Assembly (NCBI GenBank): GCA_029532415.1
Contig: JAQOTA010000071.1
Location: 1,674,001 to 1,738,000, forward strand
DNA: 64,000 nt
Source: Marasmius tenuissimus
Lineage: Eukaryota; Basidiomycota; Agaricomycetes; Agaricales; Marasmiaceae
Direction of reading: 5' to 3'
Positions 23,698-32,596 of this stretch are shown piece by piece. The notes beneath the pieces are model-generated. The model saw only the letters and a list, made by a program, of their open reading frames with translations. It searched no databases and was not told the origin of the DNA. The translations under genes and the position numbers were made by a program. How positions within the stretch are numbered: the stretch's first letter is position 1; each line of letters starts with the position of its first letter.

Positions 23698-24115
23698 TAT
23701 TGAGCCAGCATAGTTAAATGCACAGTGAGATGAAACTAAAACCTCACATATTGACTATAAGAGAATTCTTGTGTTCTTGCAGATGCTTGCTAGAGGTGAT
23801 AATCAAGTAGATTGTCCTAAAGCTTTGAGACGCAAAGTCTCCAGCTTTTATACAAGAGTCCTTGTCTACCTACAAGTCATAGAACATGGGTAAGTGAGAA
23901 TATAGCATATGGTACATATTGCATATCAGTAAGCATAAGTGGTCGAAGAGCAGAGTGAGTAAGTAGGCATAGTCATACTAGCTTTCTATCTAAGTAATCT
24001 AGAGAGAAAGCTCAGTCAGCTTTGAACACTATTGGGTGCAAAGCTGAACCTTGTTATAAACCATAGAGATAAGGTGTGAGTACTGACTAACTACAGAGTC
24101 TGTCTGAGTAAGTAC

Positions 24116-24365
24116 TAGTGTTGCCCATAGCTCGGCTTGGCTTGGCTTGGCTCACCAGCTGGGCCATAAAATTGGCTTGGCTTGTTTTCCACAGCCTGCC
24201 CTCATGGGCATAACTTGAGGTCTGGTGGGTTGGAACTTACATTTAGGTCCCCTGAGTGCTACTGGACTATTCTAGATGGTTTTGGCTCCTTCTCGCTCAG
24301 GGGAGGCAGTTGAAAGTCAAGCCAAGCTGTTAGCCGTAGCTCCAGCCAAGCCGTAGGTAACACTA
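24116..24365. mobile_element. hAT-type non-autonomous element hAT-1 (250 bp)
   Basis: Terminal inverted repeats TAGTGTTGCC and GGTAACACTA bound a 250-bp sequence flanked by a perfect 8-bp target duplication GTAAGTAC (24108-24115 and 24366-24373). Eight-base duplications and TAG-type ends are characteristic of the hAT superfamily. Subterminal GGCTTGGCT-type words repeat at both ends, as expected for transposase binding sites. There is no coding capacity. Confidence 0.85.
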
Positions 24366-24414
24366 GTAAGTACAGGATCTTTCATACAAGTGCAAGTGTC
24401 ATAGTGAAGGAGTC

Positions 24415-24672
24415 TGTTGAATCCGGACTACTGGATATATGGACCGTTGTATCGGGCCGCATATATGCTTCAATCATTTTACTATGATCTATGCTATTCC
24501 TAGTCACTCCTGTTATAGAAGATACAGCCACCTCTGTATAGTATATAAGTAGCTCTGTATCTACATGCAATACCAGTACTTTTACTACTCTCGTTGCTGC
24601 CTCTAAGCCTATCTCCAGGTGAGCTAGTCTGTCCCATGCTGCCACTGCGTGGGCAGGACTTCTGCCTCAACA
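24415..24672 (+). repeat. copia-1 5' LTR
   Basis: 258 bp, TGTTGA..TCAACA. A TATA box (TATATAAG, 24542-24549) lies in the middle and should drive the genomic RNA. Compared with the 3' LTR it differs by T/C, G/A and C/T single changes, two of them at CpG. Confidence 0.95.
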
Positions 24673-24690
24673 GGTTATGGGCCCCGGTGC
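24673..24690 (+). other. Primer binding site, copia-type half-tRNA(iMet)
   Basis: The sequence directly after the LTR, GGTTATGGGCCCCGG, is complementary to the anticodon stem-loop region of initiator methionine tRNA rather than to its 3' end. This is the arrangement known from Drosophila copia, where a cleaved 5' tRNA half is the primer. Confidence 0.7.
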
Positions 24691-25000
24691 CCTGTCGATG
24701 TGCCCTGCGATGGCAGCTCTCTAGGATGTGCACCTTTATTGTGTGCTGCCTATGATGATGCGCTATTGTGGTTGTTGCACTCAATAACCATCGTGACTGC
24801 TTAATCGCTGTCGTGATGGGCAGACCGTTAACACCGGTTCTGGACCTGTGAAGTCGACATCTTTATTGATGTTTGACGATGGTGGACTGTGTCCTCAACA
24901 ACGATCGATGGCTATCGCCGTTGACCGTGCAGTGATTTCTTTTATCATTGCCTATGATGATGAACCTATGCTGATCGTTGTTTTATTACTCCAGATCGCT

Positions 25001-28000
25001 ATGGCTCCTGTTATGTCTACCCTTATCCCCACCGTTGAGGTCTTCAGCGGTGTCAACTGGCGAAAGTGGTCCAAGGCTCTTGGTACCTATGCCATGATTA
25101 ACGAGTTCTACGACCACTACACCAACGACGATACTGAACCTGATGCACCCGAGAAACCTAAAGAACCCGCAGAACCCAAGCCAACTACTCGCACTGTCAC
25201 CGTTCCTGCTCATGAAGGTGGAGAAGCTACTCGACGTACAGAGACAGTCTCCCCTACTGATGAGCAGATGCAGCAGTATGGCAGGGATCTTGAGCAGTAT
25301 GCTAAGGATTTGGAAAGGTACGAGAAGGATTATCTCAGGTATGAGAAGGATCATCGACGTTGGAAGAAGTATGAATTCAAGGCCATGGGTGCACTACGTG
25401 CCACCACCACCATTGCCGTGCAGAGTATTATCGAGGATGATGATACGGCTGGGCTTGCTTGGGAGAAGATCAAGACTCGTTATGGTCAACAGACATCTGT
25501 GTCTGTTTGGGCTAACTTCAAGTCGGTTATGGAGTTTCGTTTGTCCGGTGGTAACCCCGTTCCCGAGATTGCCAGACTCGAACTTCTTTTCGGCCAACTC
25601 TCTGAAGCACAGATCGAACTCCCTACTCTCGTCAAAGCCATGCTCCTCCTCTCGATCATTCCACAGTCATGGGTGAATGCTCGTGAATTCGCTACCAATG
25701 GTAACTCGCCAGCTGAACTTACTTTCGAAGTGGCTCGTGATGCCGTCATTAACCACTACAAAGCTCGGAAACCCGCTCCTCTCGCGTCACGCATCTCTTC
25801 TGTTAAGAAGAAGGACAAAGACCCGAAGTTTAACCAGCAGTCTAATCCTCCTTCGTCGTCGTCTAACAATAACAACCAGTCTAATAACGACAATGACCAG
25901 AAAAAGAAGAACAACCGACGTGGCAGGAAGAAGAAGGGTGATTCTCAGGACAACAAGGGTGACTCCTCTCACAAGGGTCATTCTCATATCGCGTCCCTCT
26001 CTCATTTGTCCATCTCATCACCACCCATCGTTCCTGATACTCCATCTGTCGTACATCCCGCGGACCGATCCCGGGATCCACTCCACATGCAGCGTTTCTC
26101 CGGTGCTACCTCTGGTGGTACTGTTTTTGAGAATGCTCAGGCTGCTCGCAGTCTTGCCGATTGTCTTGGTGTTCCCAAGTACGCCCACGTCCTTGAACCT
26201 ATGGAACAGGGATATGCGGCTTCTTCCTCTTCCTCCCTCAAGCATCGTATTGATGGTCCCTTCTCCACTGCTCCACCTGCAAAGCGTGCTAAGAGCGTTG
26301 AGAAGGTTTACGACCTCTATGATTCTTTCTATGAGGACTCCGACTCTGAGCGTGAGGATTGTATTGCGTTGAACGCTGTAAATGATTCTTTGCGTACGGA
26401 GATTGCGAGTGGAAGTGCCATGGACGTTGACAGCGAGATCGCAGATGCCGCTGGTTTTTCCGACGATGTTGAGTACGATTCGGTCTCCATCGGATCTGAG
26501 GAATCTGACGATGACAGGCAAGTGCCTTATCTCAGTCTTTTTTCTAACACTGATACGAACCTACAGTGCGCCGCTTTATTAGCTGCTTCTAAACGTAGTA
26601 GTTCGGATATCGTGTCCCGTATGAAATTTGCGCAATATATTGGTGATCACTTTGCCCCATGTGCCAATTGTAAGGGAAAGAAGGCGACTGGAAGCTCGCA
26701 AGAGTGGATCGTCGATTCAGGTGCTTCATCGCACTTTACTTATGATCTTGAAGATTTTGCCGAGTACGAACCCATGAACAATGGACCGCAGCTAAACACT
26801 GCACAGAAGGACAACCCTATCCAAATCAAGGGAAAAGGGACTGTGTTCATCTCTCATTCTGTTGAAGGATCTGACGGTCGTATGGAGGAACGCATTACGC
26901 GACTCTATCCTGTCTATTATGTTCCGCTTCTGTCAATTCGACTTCTCTCCCTTGGAGAATTCTTGCAAGGTGGTCTGCAAGTACGTGGATCGTCTAGCAA
27001 ATTGGCTTTTTATCAAAAGGGTCGACGCCAGTCATTGGTATCTTACCCGCTCATGCCTGGTCAAACCATTTATTGGGTTAGCTCGCAGAAAGCCTCTGCT
27101 CGTAGCTTAATGGCCAAGTCAACGATGGATAAAGTTGACTACAAGGTTCTACACAGACGTTTCGGACATTGTTCAGACAAGGCTCTGGATAAAGCTCGGA
27201 AGCATACAAAGAACTTCCCGGAATTTGACCGAAAACCGAAGAAAACCCGGTTATGCCGAGGTTGTGCAGAAGGAAAGATGCACTCCAGATTGTTCCCTGA
27301 CTCCACAACCCGTGCCTCGAAACCCTTCGAGAAAATCCACTCCGACCTCAAACAATTCCCCACTGAGTCGTACCACAAATACAAATGGTATTTGTCGTTT
27401 GTCGACGACTGTACTTCACATGGCTGGACAATGCTCATGCGACGCAAATCTGACTCTGTCAAGATGCTCCGTGACTTTATTGCTATGGTGAAGGTACAAT
27501 TCGGTGTTGATATTAAAGAATGGATGTCCGATGGAGGGGGAGAGTACAAATCGGATGCCTTCGATGATGTACTAAAGGAGCACGGTATTAAAATTCTGAC
27601 CAGCATTCCATACACGCCGGAACAGAATGGTCGTGCAGAACGGTTCAATCGGACCATTGTCGAGAAAGCTCAAGCTCTTCGCTTTGATGCTTGTCTTCCA
27701 CCTTCTTGGTGGGAATTCTGTGTGTTGCACACCATTGCACTTCACAATCGGACGCCGTCCCAGCGTTTACGTTGGTTGACCCCGCATGAGAAGTTGCATG
27801 GCAGTGCACCGGATGTTTCGGATCTTCGAGTCTTCGGATGTGCAGCGTATGCGTTTATTCCGGAAAAGCGTCGAGTTAACAAGTTATCTCCGTGTTCGGA
27901 ACTGATGACCTTCATCGGTTTTCAGGAAGGCATGAAAGGATATGTCTTTATGAAGATGTCCAACAATATTATCTTCAAAAGCGCTACTGCTCTGTTTGAT

Positions 28001-30202
28001 GAAAACTTGTTCCCGAAGTGTTCTGATAAGAAACCTCGTGGCTTTACCCTGGTGGGTGAAATCCCTGAAATACCGCCGGTATTGGGTGAAAATCCCAACT
28101 TCTCTTCGGATAGTGATGATGATTCGTCTGATGACGATCTTTATCCTCCCAAGAACCTTCCAAAGCGATCGGAATCTCCTCATGACGATGATGGAGATGG
28201 TACTGTACCTCAGGGTGAACGTCAACACTCTGATCCTGATCCTCCGTTCCAGCCTCCCAGGCCACCTACACCAGTAGGTGGTAAAGAGCAGGCTCCGCCG
28301 CCAAGGCGTTCAGGCAGGAAACGGACGGGTACTAAGCAACCTGATAATGTATTTGGTGAACAACGAGACCCAAATAATCCCTCGCGCATTGTGCGTGATA
28401 TGGAAAAAAATTCTACATGGAGAGATGCCACGGGTGATAGAGAACCCATGGATCCACCTACTACTCGTAGGAGAGGCAGACCCAGAAAAGTTCCTGGGAC
28501 TAATCGTGCCAGTCTGTCTACCATGTGGAACTCCAGGGGGAGTCAGCCCGATAGCTTAGTGCAACAATTATCCCAGGAAGGGGGAGTAGGTTTCGTGATT
28601 TATCTGTTAAATCGGGCAGTTCCCGTTCACGATGACCTCACCGATATGTCTAACGTTCGAGAGTGGACTCTCCGTGACATACTGAAGCTGCCAGCTGAGC
28701 AGCAGAGAGAATGGAAGGCCGCTTGCCGCGATGAACTAGAGGCTCTTCGCAAGCGCAAGGTCTTCGAATTGGTTGACCTACCTAAAGGTCGCAAGGCTGT
28801 CAAAAACAGATGGGTGTTTGACGTTAAGTCAGACGGTCGAAAGAAAGCTCGACTTGTTGCCAAGGGTTTCTCTCAGGTCGAAGGTGTTGACTTTGATGAG
28901 ATCTTCTCACCAGTTGTACGGTTTGAAACTGTACGGATGATGCTTGCACTCGCAGCTCTCAAAAACTGGCACATTCAGGCATTGGATGTGAAGAACGCCT
29001 TCCTTTATGGCGAACTTAAAGAAGAGATCTATATGGATCAACCTGAAGGTTTCAAGGTTAAGGGTCAGGAAGGCAAAGTCTACCGCCTTCGCCGTGCATT
29101 ATATGGACTGAAGCAAGCCGCTCTTGAGTGGTGGCGTGCTCTCAGCTCGTCCATGGAAGTAATGGGCTTCAAACGCCTGACTTCCGATGCAGGTCTCTTC
29201 ATCTGCAAAGATCGTAAGACTGGTGAAGAATGTATCGTGTTGATCTATGTCGACGATGCATTATTCCTTGGACCCAACAAAGCCTTTGTCGAAAAGAAGA
29301 AAGCCGAGTTTATGGCTCGTTGGGAATGCCGTGATCCTGGAGAAGTTAAAGAGTTCTTGCGCATGCGTATTCGTCGCAGAGGCCGTAAAATCCTTCTTGA
29401 CCAGACTGAATACTTGAAGAAGGTCTTGAAGCGATTTGGCATGCAGAATGCAAAAGCAGCAGATACTCCTCTTCCCGCCGGCTATATTCCACAACCCAAC
29501 GAAGGTCCTGTTGATCCCGAACGTCGCGCTCGATATCAATCAGTGATTGGATCGCTTCTGTATATCATGCTTGGCACTCGTCCAGATATTGCCTATGCTG
29601 TAACAAAGCTTTCTCAATTCTCTGCTAATCCATCAGAGGATCACCTGAAGAAGGTGCTTTATATTTGCCGCTATCTTGCAGGAACTCCAGACTATGCATT
29701 GGTCTATGATGGAGCCTCTGACGGAGGTTTACTAGCATTCACTGATTCTGATTGGGCTGCTGATCCTATAAAGCGTCGGTCGATCACGGGCTATTTCTTC
29801 AAATTGGCAGGCGGCATCTTCTGTTGGCAATCACGCTCCCAGAAGACTGTTGCGCTTTCATCCACTGAAGCTGAATACATGGCGCTATCCGACTGTAGTC
29901 GTCAGGCTGTGTGGATTAGACAGTTACTTTCTGAACTTGGGATTGACATGACTCCCGTACCCATATGTGGAGACAATCAAGGCTCGATTTTTATCGCCTC
30001 TAACCCAGTTCAAGAACGTCGCACCAAACACATTGATATTCGCTATCATTACATTCGCGAATGTGTTTCAGACCGCAAGGTCGATCTTTACTTTATTGAC
30101 GGTGCCTACAATCCTGCGGACATGTTTACCAAGAATTTGGGTCATGTCAAGTTCTCCGCTTTTAGAGAACATCTTGGACTTGAATTTTATTCGTCCGAAT
30201 AA
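25001..30202 (+). CDS. copia-1 Gag-Pol polyprotein
   Basis: One uninterrupted frame of 1733 codons from the ATG at 25001; the frame is open further upstream, but MAPVMSTLIPTVEVFSG matches the starts in sister copies. Order: copia-type Gag (residues 1-270); a low-complexity linker; a short Cys motif (CANCKGKK); aspartic protease with Asp572 in VDSGASSHF; GAG-pre-integrase with HHCC zinc site (HRRFGHC, CRGCAEGKM); integrase core with Asp about 802, Asp844 in SDGGGEY and Glu880 (DD35E spacing); reverse transcriptase (FSPVVRFETVRMMLALAAL; YVDD at 1416-1419); RNase H (TDSDWAAD from 1581, SSTEAEYMALSD). The PR-IN-RT-RH order defines Ty1/copia (Pseudoviridae). Gag and Pol share one frame with no frameshift, so Gag excess must come from processing or another route. 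Confidence 0.97.
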   Translation: MAPVMSTLIPTVEVFSGVNWRKWSKALGTYAMINEFYDHYTNDDTEPDAPEKPKEPAEPKPTTRTVTVPAHEGGEATRRTETVSPTDEQMQQYGRDLEQYAKDLERYEKDYLRYEKDHRRWKKYEFKAMGALRATTTIAVQSIIEDDDTAGLAWEKIKTRYGQQTSVSVWANFKSVMEFRLSGGNPVPEIARLELLFGQLSEAQIELPTLVKAMLLLSIIPQSWVNAREFATNGNSPAELTFEVARDAVINHYKARKPAPLASRISSVKKKDKDPKFNQQSNPPSSSSNNNNQSNNDNDQKKKNNRRGRKKKGDSQDNKGDSSHKGHSHIASLSHLSISSPPIVPDTPSVVHPADRSRDPLHMQRFSGATSGGTVFENAQAARSLADCLGVPKYAHVLEPMEQGYAASSSSSLKHRIDGPFSTAPPAKRAKSVEKVYDLYDSFYEDSDSEREDCIALNAVNDSLRTEIASGSAMDVDSEIADAAGFSDDVEYDSVSIGSEESDDDRQVPYLSLFSNTDTNLQCAALLAASKRSSSDIVSRMKFAQYIGDHFAPCANCKGKKATGSSQEWIVDSGASSHFTYDLEDFAEYEPMNNGPQLNTAQKDNPIQIKGKGTVFISHSVEGSDGRMEERITRLYPVYYVPLLSIRLLSLGEFLQGGLQVRGSSSKLAFYQKGRRQSLVSYPLMPGQTIYWVSSQKASARSLMAKSTMDKVDYKVLHRRFGHCSDKALDKARKHTKNFPEFDRKPKKTRLCRGCAEGKMHSRLFPDSTTRASKPFEKIHSDLKQFPTESYHKYKWYLSFVDDCTSHGWTMLMRRKSDSVKMLRDFIAMVKVQFGVDIKEWMSDGGGEYKSDAFDDVLKEHGIKILTSIPYTPEQNGRAERFNRTIVEKAQALRFDACLPPSWWEFCVLHTIALHNRTPSQRLRWLTPHEKLHGSAPDVSDLRVFGCAAYAFIPEKRRVNKLSPCSELMTFIGFQEGMKGYVFMKMSNNIIFKSATALFDENLFPKCSDKKPRGFTLVGEIPEIPPVLGENPNFSSDSDDDSSDDDLYPPKNLPKRSESPHDDDGDGTVPQGERQHSDPDPPFQPPRPPTPVGGKEQAPPPRRSGRKRTGTKQPDNVFGEQRDPNNPSRIVRDMEKNSTWRDATGDREPMDPPTTRRRGRPRKVPGTNRASLSTMWNSRGSQPDSLVQQLSQEGGVGFVIYLLNRAVPVHDDLTDMSNVREWTLRDILKLPAEQQREWKAACRDELEALRKRKVFELVDLPKGRKAVKNRWVFDVKSDGRKKARLVAKGFSQVEGVDFDEIFSPVVRFETVRMMLALAALKNWHIQALDVKNAFLYGELKEEIYMDQPEGFKVKGQEGKVYRLRRALYGLKQAALEWWRALSSSMEVMGFKRLTSDAGLFICKDRKTGEECIVLIYVDDALFLGPNKAFVEKKKAEFMARWECRDPGEVKEFLRMRIRRRGRKILLDQTEYLKKVLKRFGMQNAKAADTPLPAGYIPQPNEGPVDPERRARYQSVIGSLLYIMLGTRPDIAYAVTKLSQFSANPSEDHLKKVLYICRYLAGTPDYALVYDGASDGGLLAFTDSDWAADPIKRRSITGYFFKLAGGIFCWQSRSQKTVALSSTEAEYMALSDCSRQAVWIRQLLSELGIDMTPVPICGDNQGSIFIASNPVQERRTKHIDIRYHYIRECVSDRKVDLYFIDGAYNPADMFTKNLGHVKFSAFREHLGLEFYSSE

Positions 30203-30244
30203 GACGCTTCGTGCTCTACTTGTGCCGCACTTAGCAAGGGGGAG

Positions 30245-30502
30245 TGTTGAATCCGGACTACTGGATATATGGACCGTTGTATCGGGCCGCATATATGCTT
30301 CAATCATTTTACTACGATCTATGCTATTCCTAGTCACTCCTGTTATAAAAGATACAGCCACCTCTGTATAGTATATAAGTAGCTCTGTATCTACATGCAA
30401 TACCAGTACTTTTACTACTCTTGTTGCTGCCTCTAAGCCTATCTCCAGGTGAGCTAGTCTGTCCCATGCTGCCACTGCGTGGGCAGGACTTCTGCCTCAA
30501 CA
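30245..30502 (+). repeat. copia-1 3' LTR
   Basis: 258 bp, about 98.8% identical to the 5' LTR (three differences counted by eye), preceded by the polypurine tract and followed by the GAGTC duplication. Confidence 0.95.
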
Positions 30503-30624
30503 GAGTCTATAAATAATAGACATGTAAACAACACATCAATAAAGTGTATCACATGGTAACCACATGTTCAACACTCCCCCTCACTAAACTCTTATAAAGA
30601 TTTGAGTTAGTGATACTACCAAAG

Positions 30625-31226
30625 TAGCGTTGCCAACAGCTGGTCCAGTCTGGCTCCAGCTTGGCTCCAATGGTCCAGCTCCAGTGTGGCTTCCCGGGCC
30701 ATTGATTACATGTGGCTTGGCTCAGCTCAGCTCAAAGCTGGCTCAGCCATGGCTCAAGCTGGTCAAATATTAGAGAAATTTATTCACCTAACACATACCC
30801 TATTAATGCTCAGGAACCAATTTATGAGCATATACTGCTCAAAAAAAAATTTTTTTTGTGTTGTTGTGCTCATCGCCATTAGAGTTGCTGTTGCTGTCAT
30901 TTCACTACTGAGATTTTGTTGCTGGGACCCCAAATTAGGCAGGCACTTCAAGGTAGGCATTTGCTATCTGGCTTAAAATTTCAATTTTGTCTCATTTTCA
31001 ATCCTCCCTGTATCATTTATATGCTCCAGATACCCTCTGGATAGTGAAAGATAGCATAGGAATCATTCTGAAAGAATTTTTTTCCCTGTTCTCATTGGGC
31101 GGCTTGGAGCTGGCTCAACTAGTCCCTGAGCCGGACCAAGCCAGAGCCGTTGATCAGCTCCTGCTGAGCCGTTTTTGACAGTGGCTCGGCTCAGCCACGG
31201 CTTGAGCCAAGCCGTTGGTAATGCTA
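30625..31226. mobile_element. hAT-type non-autonomous element hAT-2 (602 bp)
   Basis: Terminal repeats TAGCGTTGCCAAC and GTTGGTAATGCTA bound the element; a perfect 8-bp duplication TACCAAAG flanks it (30617-30624 and 31227-31234). It shares with hAT-1 the TAGYGTTGCC ends and many GGCTTGGCTC/GAGCCAAGCC subterminal words. It carries no transposase. It is inserted in the 3' end of copia-2. Confidence 0.87.
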
Positions 31227-31235
31227 TACCAAAGA

Positions 31236-31320
31236 TCCTTTAGTCTAATGGTAATATTGGGTAACACCATTTTGGCGCTTGGTGAGTGTGAGGTCCAGAG
31301 TTCAATTCCCAGGAGTGTCA
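31236..31320 (+). repeat. tRNA-like segment, possible SINE head
   Basis: TTTAGTCTAATGGTAA fits an RNA polymerase III A box and AGAGTTCAATTCCC fits a B box, about 60 bases apart. The sequence does not fold into a clean tRNA. Downstream, TTATATAATCAGTGGTACA occurs twice (about 31352 and 31394). A tRNA-derived SINE or decayed tRNA gene are both possible. Confidence 0.4.
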
Positions 31321-32128
31321 AAATATGTCAAGTGTCAGAGTATATGAAAAGCTTATATAATCAGTGGTACAGTTCTGGAGAAATGTTCCACATATTATAT
31401 AATCAGTGGTACATCCTTTGGGCGTCTAGGGGAAGTGAAGGCCTAAAGCTTGTCTAAACTTCTTGAATTTCACTTTGGCTAAGTTCTTTGTTAGGAGATC
31501 TGCAGGTTGGTCTGCAGTGGGTGCATAGTAGATGAGAACATCCTTCTCAGCAACTGCATTCCAAATAAAATGAAATCTAATATCAATATGTTTTGTGCAC
31601 TTCTCAGAGACTTCGTTACTACTGAGAAAGATAGCACCTTGATTGTCGCTAACACAAGGTATTGGTTGCATTGGATAGCCAATTTCTTCGAGTAGAGATT
31701 TCATCCACTTAATCTGACGTGTACAATCAGAGAGAGCCATGTATTTGGCTTCTGTGGATGATAATACAACAGTCTTTTGTTTCTGGGATACCCAGCAAAC
31801 AGGTGCACTCGCAAGCTTTATAAGATAACCAGTCTGCAATTTACAGTCATCAATATCAGTTGCCCAGAATCAGCAAAGGCCATGAGTCCTCCATCTGATT
31901 TACCATTGTAGACGAGATCATATAAACAAGTGCCTACTAGGTATTGTACTATGTGCAATGCCTTGTTCAGGTGCTTGCAACTTGGATTTACACTGAACTG
32001 AGACATCTTGATTACGGCAAAAGATATGTCTGGACATGTTCCCAATGCCAGATAGAGTAATGAGCCAATTACAGATTGATATCTTTGGCGAATAATGGGA
32101 TCAACCGGTTCAGTATTTTTCACCGGGC

Positions 32129-32596
32129 TGTCACGAAGTGCTGAGTGTCTATTGGAGACAGCAGAGGCAGAGATTGGTGATAGCAAGCTTGGAGAGGAGC
32201 AGTGGGCTTGACTCAGACAGAGATAAGGCAGAAACTGGTCCCAACGACAAGTTGATCTATTGTAGAGGAGGAAAGCAAAGAAGACTGTACTACTCACCTG
32301 GTCCCAACAACAAGAGGTCAAGATGAGGGACCAGGTGAAGACTAGCTAGCTTATATACCTATCCTACAGTCAGAGTGGCTACCTATGAGTCATGTATGAG
32401 TAAATATGAGTCAGGGATGAATAAGAAATGAGTCGGTATGAGATAATGGGATGGCTGCGCGATGTGGGTTAAAGCTGCATGATGGTGGGTTAAGAAAGGG
32501 TATTGTGAGAAAGAAAGATGTATAGTAAGTGACCGTGAGAAAAGAACATGTGATAATCATGTGAGCCAATGGTGGAAAAGTGGCGTCTTCATGACA
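32129..32596. repeat. Solo LTR (LTR-D family, 468 bp) in copia-2 pol
   Basis: Ends TGTCACGAAG and CTTCATGACA form a short inverted repeat with TG..CA termini. A perfect 5-bp duplication CGGGC flanks it (32124-32128, 32597-32601). It separates two parts of the copia-2 reverse transcriptase/RNase H reading. TGTCA..TGACA ends are common for Ty3/gypsy-type LTRs, but no internal region is present to prove the class. Confidence 0.8.

Larger units (their letters stand above)
24415..30502 (+). mobile_element. Complete Ty1/copia retrotransposon copia-1
   Basis: Two 258-bp LTRs (24415-24672 and 30245-30502) begin TGTTGA and end TCAACA. They differ at only three positions, all transitions. A perfect 5-bp duplication GAGTC flanks the element (24410-24414, 30503-30507). 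The PBS follows the 5' LTR without a gap. The polypurine tract AAGGGGGAG (30236-30244) abuts the 3' LTR. The single gag-pol frame is intact. All parts needed for transposition are visible, so it is young and may be active. It sits inside the 3' LTR of the older copia-2. Confidence 0.97.
23698..30573 (-). repeat. 3' LTR of copia-2 (LTR-B family), split by hAT-1 and copia-1
   Basis: Read on the minus strand, the LTR starts TGTTGAACATG at 30573, directly after a polypurine tract (GTGAGGGGGAG), and ends near 23698 with a GGCTCAATA-like form of the family end GGCTCATCA. Removing the hAT element, copia-1 and their target duplications leaves about 525 bp, matching the 495- and 507-bp LTR-B copies at 37370 and 39375. 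It aligns along its length with them, for example ATTTATAGA, ACACTTGC and the GGTGAGGTTTAG-like 3' part. This is the framework into which copia-1 inserted. Confidence 0.8.

Noticed and set aside
24130..24360. GGCTTGGCTTGGCTT repeats as a minisatellite or CRISPR-like array
   Set aside because: They are subterminal repeats of hAT-1 with terminal repeats and 8-bp duplications; no regular spacers.
30840..30860. A9T9 tract as an origin or terminator
   Set aside because: Lies inside hAT-2; homopolymer runs there have no further support.
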